From an uncultured Bacillaceae bacterium (lineage in GTDB: Bacteria > Bacillota > Bacilli > Bacillales > Amphibacillaceae), in the NCBI GenBank assembly GCA_937925695.1, contig CALAMD010000009.1, forward strand, positions 1-18,085: DNA of 18,085 nt, in the 5' to 3' direction. The translations under genes and the position numbers were made by a program. Numbering within the stretch: position 1 is the first letter of the stretch; each line of letters begins with the position of its first letter. The notes beneath the pieces are model-generated. The model was not told the DNA's origin. It worked only from the letters and a program-made list of their open reading frames with translations, and ran no database searches. Shown here in pieces: positions 13,699 to 18,085 of this stretch.

Positions 13699-15657
13699 AT
13701 GACAAACCAATTTAAATTACCTATTCATGAACATGTTTTTAATCAATTAGACCAAGCCATGTTATATATCGATTTGGAAGGTCATATTTTGGCTGTAAAC
13801 CGTGCTGCAAAGAAATTATTAAATGTTCATGATAGGGATATACAACAATTAACAGTTGATGAATTTTTTAATAAGCAACAATTATTATCTGCTAAAGAAG
13901 AGCTATCATTAACTGTAAAAAACAACCCAGAAAAAATCATTCATATTAAAAAGCTTGCCTTTGAACAACATTATCATTGTCTATTACTAAATGAGATCTC
14001 TTTAGAAGATCAAACCTATGAAGTTAAACAACAAATAGATCGTTTAGTGGCAGATCGTTCTGAAGGGTTTATCTTATTTCATGATCAACGGATCATAGAT
14101 TGTGATCAAGCAATCTTGCACATGTTTGGATATTCAAAAGCCGAAATAAAGGGCATGATGTTAGATAATTTGTTTGACCGCCAAAGTATGGAAAGATTAA
14201 GGGCTATTGATCGTAACGATAATCTAGCATTAGAATTAGTCGGTGTTAGAAAAGATGGTGGGCGGATCTTTTTTGAACTCATTTTAGATCCCAATTACTA
14301 TATCGAAAACAAAATAAGTGTGGCGATCATTAAAGATATTTCTGAACGGGTTGAGCATGAGCAACGATTAGAATATTTGGCCTATTTTGATGAATTAACT
14401 GATTTACCTAATAGAAACTACTTTCTAAAGGTATTAAAGGATGCGATCCAAGAGGCAAAAGCAACAGGGGAGTCATTGGCGGTTTATTATGCTGATTTAG
14501 ACTATTTTAAAGAAATAAATGAAACTTTTGGATATGATTTCGGTGATCGGCTCTTAGTCGCTGCCGGTAATCGAATTAAAGCTTTTAAAGATACAGATAC
14601 ATTTATTGCTAGGGTAGGTGGAGATGAGTTTGTACTTTTAGAACGAAATATTACCGAAGAGAATCCACCCATTCACCTAGCTGAACAATTAATCGCAGCT
14701 TTTGAAGATCCTTTAGTTATCGATGGATATGACATTTTTACGTCAATAAGTATAGGGATTAGTGTTTTCCCGGAAAATGGTGAAACGGCTAATGACCTGA
14801 TTAAACACGCAGACTCTGCTATGTATGTGATCAAAGGAAAACAGCGTAATCATTATCAATTTTTTGAGTCATCAATTTCTGAACAATTTAAAACGATGTT
14901 AACGATGGAAAGTGATTTACGAAAAGCTATCAAAGAGCAGCAGTTTGAACTACATTATCAACCTCAGAAGTCACTACATACCCAAAAAATAGTTGGGGTG
15001 GAAGCCTTATTACGGTGGAAACATCCAGAAAAAGGTTATATCCCACCGATGGATTTTATTCCTTTAGCAGAAAAGACAGGATTAATTATTGAAATAGGGG
15101 ATTGGGTATTAGAGGAAGCATGTAAACAAAATAAACTGTGGCATGATGCCGGATTCGATAAGTTCGTCATGAGTGTAAATTTATCTGCCAGACAATTTCA
15201 CCAAAAAAATTTAGTAGAAAAAATAACTGACATCCTCGAAAAGATCAATTTAGATCCCCAATATCTCGAGTTAGAGATCACGGAAAGTATGGCGATGACG
15301 AATGAACAAAACACTTTAACAACGATGGAAAAATTACGTGAATTAGGTGTTTACGTCTCAATAGATGACTTTGGAACAGGATATTCGTCACTAAGGTATT
15401 TAAGTCAGTTTCCAATTACAAAACTTAAAATCGATAAAATCTTTATGAATAAAGAGCAAAAACAAAATCGAGCAATTGTGAAGTCGATTATTAACATGTC
15501 CCATTCTTTGAATATGAAAGTAATAGCTGAAGGCGTTGAAACTCATGAACAATTTCAGTTTCTAAAGCGAGAAAAATGTGATGTCATTCAAGGATTTTAT
15601 TTTAGTAAACCACTGCCACCGAATCAGTTGGAATCATTGCTAGTCAATTATTCATAA
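13699..15657 (+). CDS. cytosolic PAS-PAS-GGDEF-EAL cyclic-di-GMP protein
   Basis: 652 residues, no membrane segment. Order: a PAS-like domain (about 10-115), a second PAS (about 120-218), GGDEF (about 225-385) and EAL (about 400-648). The GGDEF domain keeps the metal-binding DLDYFKEIN (267-275) and an intact GGDEF at 307-311. The RxxD inhibitory site is absent (DTDT at 298-301). The EAL domain keeps its catalytic set: EALLRW (435-440), SVNLS with Asn494, LEITES (525-530), DDFGTGYSSL (556-565), the Lys of KLKID (577), AEGVET (610-615) and Gln631. Both activities are therefore possible; the phosphodiesterase looks fully equipped. The PAS domains probably sense a soluble signal, but no cofactor ligand can be identified. 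The ATG has AGAGGGG 8 bases upstream. It is monocistronic, followed by a strong terminator. Confidence 0.95.
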   Translation: MTNQFKLPIHEHVFNQLDQAMLYIDLEGHILAVNRAAKKLLNVHDRDIQQLTVDEFFNKQQLLSAKEELSLTVKNNPEKIIHIKKLAFEQHYHCLLLNEISLEDQTYEVKQQIDRLVADRSEGFILFHDQRIIDCDQAILHMFGYSKAEIKGMMLDNLFDRQSMERLRAIDRNDNLALELVGVRKDGGRIFFELILDPNYYIENKISVAIIKDISERVEHEQRLEYLAYFDELTDLPNRNYFLKVLKDAIQEAKATGESLAVYYADLDYFKEINETFGYDFGDRLLVAAGNRIKAFKDTDTFIARVGGDEFVLLERNITEENPPIHLAEQLIAAFEDPLVIDGYDIFTSISIGISVFPENGETANDLIKHADSAMYVIKGKQRNHYQFFESSISEQFKTMLTMESDLRKAIKEQQFELHYQPQKSLHTQKIVGVEALLRWKHPEKGYIPPMDFIPLAEKTGLIIEIGDWVLEEACKQNKLWHDAGFDKFVMSVNLSARQFHQKNLVEKITDILEKINLDPQYLELEITESMAMTNEQNTLTTMEKLRELGVYVSIDDFGTGYSSLRYLSQFPITKLKIDKIFMNKEQKQNRAIVKSIINMSHSLNMKVIAEGVETHEQFQFLKREKCDVIQGFYFSKPLPPNQLESLLVNYS

Positions 15658-15664
15658 AGCACAC

Positions 15665-15701
15665 AAAAATAGAGCCACTTTATCGTTGTGGCTCTTTTTT
15701 T
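15665..15701. terminator. bidirectional terminator between the GGDEF-EAL and YjcZ-type genes
   Basis: AGAGCCAC (15671-15678) pairs with GTGGCTCT (15688-15695) around a 9-base loop. A run of seven T (15695-15701) follows on the plus strand. Five T (A at 15665-15669) follow on the minus strand. Confidence 0.9.
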
Positions 15702-15724
15702 GTTAATGGTCCTTCATTCATTGA

Positions 15725-15871
15725 TTAGTAGTAAAATGCCGCGCCTACGATAATTAATAGTATGAAAAGGACGACGATTAACGCGAAAGAATTACCGCCT
15801 TTATTATATCCTGATCCATAGCATTGACCACCGTATCCACCACTGTATGGACTACCGAAACCATAACCCAT
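15725..15871 (-). CDS. YjcZ-family sporulation microprotein (48 residues)
   Basis: A small open frame of 48 residues. The N-terminal half is rich in Gly and Tyr (MGYGFGSPYSGGYGG...), followed by a single hydrophobic helix containing FALIVVLFILLIIVGAAF. That helix is the signature of the YjcZ family of tiny Bacillaceae membrane proteins associated with sporulation. GGAGGTGA (15879-15886) lies 7 bases before the ATG, an almost ideal ribosome binding site. One Cys is present at position 17. The function is unknown; comparable proteins are found in spores or coats. It lies downstream of the HtrA-type gene on the same strand, without a clear terminator between, and ends at a bidirectional terminator. 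Confidence 0.9.
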   Translation of the reverse strand: MGYGFGSPYSGGYGGQCYGSGYNKGGNSFALIVVLFILLIIVGAAFYY

Positions 15872-15903
15872 GAACAATTCACCTCCAACATACGATACAG
15901 TAC

Positions 15904-15912
15904 TAATATATG
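15904..15912 (-). promoter_or_regulatory. possible mother-cell sigma-factor -10 box for the YjcZ-type gene
   Basis: On the minus strand CATATATTA fits the CATANNNTA -10 consensus of sigma-K (and sigma-E) promoters, 33 bases before the start codon. An AC-type -35 (CGCACC) is present but only about 13 bases upstream, shorter than the usual 16-17, so this is tentative. Confidence 0.3.
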
Positions 15913-15962
15913 AAAGGCCTAAAGGGTGCGATTGGACGTTTAACCTAATCGTTAATGATTAA

Positions 15963-17111
15963 TCAAGATTCGTCATAGGAGGATTGTTGAATATTTATGA
16001 TTTTTAGTTGATCGTTTTCTACGCCAATATTGAAAATATATTCCAATGTTTCGGTTTCGGTTTTTTCTTCATCTTTAAATTTATTTTCAACAATGACTTG
16101 AATATGCGATTTAACAATATTGTTTTCGATCATTTCCTGGGATTGAATATGATATTCTAATTCAACCATATGGGTGTAGAGATCACGAAAGTCAGCATAG
16201 GATAGGCTAGATTTTAGATCACTACCTAATAGTGTATAAGCGATTAAATAATCGCGAATTTGTAGTCCTTCAAAAAAATAGTCAATTAAGTATGTTGCAT
16301 CATCTTTCATTTGTACAACATCATAGTCAGATAATATTTCTGACATACTGGCAATATTTAATTCTTCATTATTTGCTTCATTAGACCACTGTTGAATTTG
16401 TTCGATGACTTCTTGAATAGGTATGCTAAACCCAATTGTACCGTCCTCTGTGCCGACTGAATTAATCCCAATGACTTTTCCAGTCTCTCGATTAATTAAT
16501 GGCCCACCGCTGTTGCCATGGGTTATTTGGGCTGAAATTTGGTAAACATTTTGATAATCAAAACCATCGACAGAGAAATTTCGTTCTGTCCCAGAGATAA
16601 TGCCTAAAGTAACCGTGTTTTGAAAACCGTGGGGGCTTCCTAATGCAATTACTTCATCACCAATATCAGAATAGTGCTCCATCTCAACTTCTAAAAATGC
16701 CGATCTTGCTAATTGGGGTACCCGAATGACAGCAATATCAGTGTCTTCACCAATACCGATAACAGCAGCAGGGTATATGTGGGCATTGGCTGTCCGGACA
16801 TAAATCATATCAGCATTAGCGATGACATGAGCATTCGTAATAATGTCCCCTTGATCATTATAAAGAAATCCAGATCCTGTTATGGTTGTCCCTTCATTTT
16901 TGCTTTCAATTTGCACGACATGTTTTTCAGCTTCGTGAATAATTTCTTTTAGCTGTGGTGAATTATTTCTGATTACTTTATTAATGACCGGTTGATGAAC
17001 GGTAATTGGTTGTTCTAACCAATTAGTATAGATTTTACTATAAAGATAAACACCTGCGACGAGGATGATAATTGTCAAAACAATTGGTCCCAACCATTTG
17101 TTGTGTTTCAT
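15963..17111 (-). CDS. membrane-anchored HtrA-like (S1C) serine protease lacking PDZ domain
   Basis: 382 residues. One N-terminal helix (about 8-25) anchors a trypsin-like domain outside the cell or in the intermembrane space of the forespore. The catalytic triad is complete: His95 in TNAHVIAN, Asp125 in EDTDIAVIRV and Ser201 in HGNSGGPLI. The oxyanion region and GSPHGF are also normal for HtrA/DegP-type enzymes. The protease domain ends at about residue 242. There is no PDZ domain. In its place is a C-terminal domain of about 130 residues (about 250-378) with alternating strands (YHIQSQEMIENNIVKSHIQV), possibly an NTF2-like fold. The ATG has GGAGTGA at 17119-17125. It starts 24 bases after the stop of the TPR/FxLYD gene, so the two are likely one operon. 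Confidence 0.9.
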   Translation of the reverse strand: MKHNKWLGPIVLTIIILVAGVYLYSKIYTNWLEQPITVHQPVINKVIRNNSPQLKEIIHEAEKHVVQIESKNEGTTITGSGFLYNDQGDIITNAHVIANADMIYVRTANAHIYPAAVIGIGEDTDIAVIRVPQLARSAFLEVEMEHYSDIGDEVIALGSPHGFQNTVTLGIISGTERNFSVDGFDYQNVYQISAQITHGNSGGPLINRETGKVIGINSVGTEDGTIGFSIPIQEVIEQIQQWSNEANNEELNIASMSEILSDYDVVQMKDDATYLIDYFFEGLQIRDYLIAYTLLGSDLKSSLSYADFRDLYTHMVELEYHIQSQEMIENNIVKSHIQVIVENKFKDEEKTETETLEYIFNIGVENDQLKIINIQQSSYDES

Positions 17112-17135
17112 GTAGGTTTCACTCCAAAATCCTAG

Positions 17136-18085
17136 TTAATCAGTGTACCACTTTATTGTGTTCACTTTGACGTCAATCTTCTCTAGGTCTTCTTCAATGT
17201 CATAGTGGGTAAATTCGAATTTACCTGTTTCGTCTGGATAAAGTTTTTCGGGATAAATGAAAACTGTGTTTTCAACAATTTCAGTATACGGATCACTAAT
17301 TGTATATGAAATTGAGATTGAATGAATCGGAATAGTAGCCACACTTTTCACTTCACCTTGAACGACGATTCTACCTTGCTCGTTTTGATCGAGTTCAATT
17401 TGTTCTAATTGGACAGCATCTTGTTCATTTAATTCTCTCTCTTCTTCAGCCATATCAATTGCTTGTTCGATTCGCTGTTGCTCGGTAATTTCAAAGGCAG
17501 TTTTTTCTTTGCCAATAGCCGTTTGTAAACTTAGCAGTTTTTCAGAGTTTGCAGCATATTTCAATCCATCTTCAACAAGCAATTGGGCGTCGTTAAATTG
17601 TTTATTATTTAATTTTTCACTTGCTTTAGAAAATGTATAATCAATAATTTGATTTCGGATCAGTTCCGTTAGGCGTTCAGCTTCCTCATTTTGGATCGAT
17701 TCGGCTTCCCATAATAAATTCTTTAGGATGTCAATGCTTGGATCATGATCTAAATAGTAATTAATTTGAGAAATATGAATATCGTTTCGAATCGATAATA
17801 TATGATTAATTAAATCAGATACAGCCGGCCCATGAAAGTTTTTTAATTTATCTTCAGCTTCATTCACGCTTGAAAGGGCTTCTGCAAAATTCAATTCCTC
17901 TAGGTGCTGTAAAGCTTCTGTTAATAAGCTATCAATTTCTATCGCATAATTAGCAAATGTTAATGAGATATCTGCATCGTAAAAGTTATTTTTATATGAT
18001 AGTGCTTTTTCAAAATGATCTAGAGCTGTTGAATAATCTTGTGCTAAAATACTTGCTTCTCCTTGCTCAAAATAAAATTTTGCTT
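17136..18085 (-). CDS. TPR and FxLYD-domain protein, 5' end beyond the window
   Basis: The reading frame stays open to the right edge, so 315 residues of a longer protein are visible and the start is missing. A methionine-type start at the TTG of 17894 is therefore not the real start. The first visible part (ILAQDYSTALDHFEKALSYKNNF) is a tetratricopeptide-like helix pair. A long alpha-helical region follows, with a second TPR-like pair near LNNKQFNDAQLLVEDGLKYA and a Glu/Gln-rich coiled segment. The C-terminal 80 residues (GRIVVQGEVKSVATIPI...) look like an FxLYD-type beta-sandwich, which usually sits outside the membrane. A transmembrane segment or zinc ribbon may precede it, outside the window. 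Its partner is the HtrA-like protease directly downstream; a role in presenting or regulating that protease is inference. Confidence 0.8.
   Translation of the reverse strand, partial: AKFYFEQGEASILAQDYSTALDHFEKALSYKNNFYDADISLTFANYAIEIDSLLTEALQHLEELNFAEALSSVNEAEDKLKNFHGPAVSDLINHILSIRNDIHISQINYYLDHDPSIDILKNLLWEAESIQNEEAERLTELIRNQIIDYTFSKASEKLNNKQFNDAQLLVEDGLKYAANSEKLLSLQTAIGKEKTAFEITEQQRIEQAIDMAEEERELNEQDAVQLEQIELDQNEQGRIVVQGEVKSVATIPIHSISISYTISDPYTEIVENTVFIYPEKLYPDETGKFEFTHYDIEEDLEKIDVKVNTIKWYTD

Overview
The window looks like chromosomal DNA from an endospore-forming, AT-rich member of the Bacillaceae. The evidence is a tricistronic GerA/GerB/GerC germinant-receptor operon, a SpoVAC-SpoVAD-SpoVAE dipicolinate-channel operon, DUF3231, YhcN/YlaJ, YjcZ and YwpF-type genes, a thiamine (TPP) riboswitch in front of thiT, and strong AGGAGG-type ribosome binding sites. 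The species cannot be named from the sequence. I see no insertion sequences, CRISPR arrays, tRNA or rRNA genes, or broken genes, so gene content is orderly rather than mosaic.

Layout. 1-1210 (+): a small two-helix membrane protein followed by a VanW-domain protein. 1211-2183 (+): promoter, TPP riboswitch, its terminator, then thiT and another terminator. 2218-3249 (+): a zinc-free medium-chain oxidoreductase (YogA-like) with a terminator. 3288-4784 (-): a two-gene operon (DUF3231 protein, then a small membrane protein) behind a good sigma-G-type promoter, divergent from 4935-8933 (+), a ger operon of four genes (A, B and C subunits plus a 59-residue membrane protein). 9015-12151 (-): YhcN/YlaJ lipoprotein, SpoVAC, SpoVAD, SpoVAE, then a DUF421 (YetF-type) protein. 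12301-13011 (-): a lone lipoprotein whose terminator is built into the end of its coding sequence. 13171-13533 (+): YwpF-like protein. 13699-15657 (+): cytosolic PAS-PAS-GGDEF-EAL protein, preceded by a block of ATATACTA repeats. 15725-15871 (-): YjcZ-family microprotein of 48 residues. 15963 to the right edge (-): a membrane-anchored HtrA-type protease without a PDZ domain, downstream of a TPR/FxLYD protein that runs off the window.

How the parts fit. About 9 kb (3288-12151) is devoted to spore membrane functions. The ger operon would encode an inner-membrane nutrient sensor. SpoVAC/D/E would move Ca-dipicolinate in during sporulation and out during germination. YhcN/YlaJ and DUF421 proteins are recurrent companions of accessory spoVA operons in Bacillaceae. 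The DUF3231 pair carries a forespore-type promoter and sits head to head with the receptor operon. The most interesting candidates for undescribed function are this DUF3231/membrane-protein pair, the fourth small ger gene, the DUF421 gene attached to spoVA, and the repeat block controlling the c-di-GMP gene.
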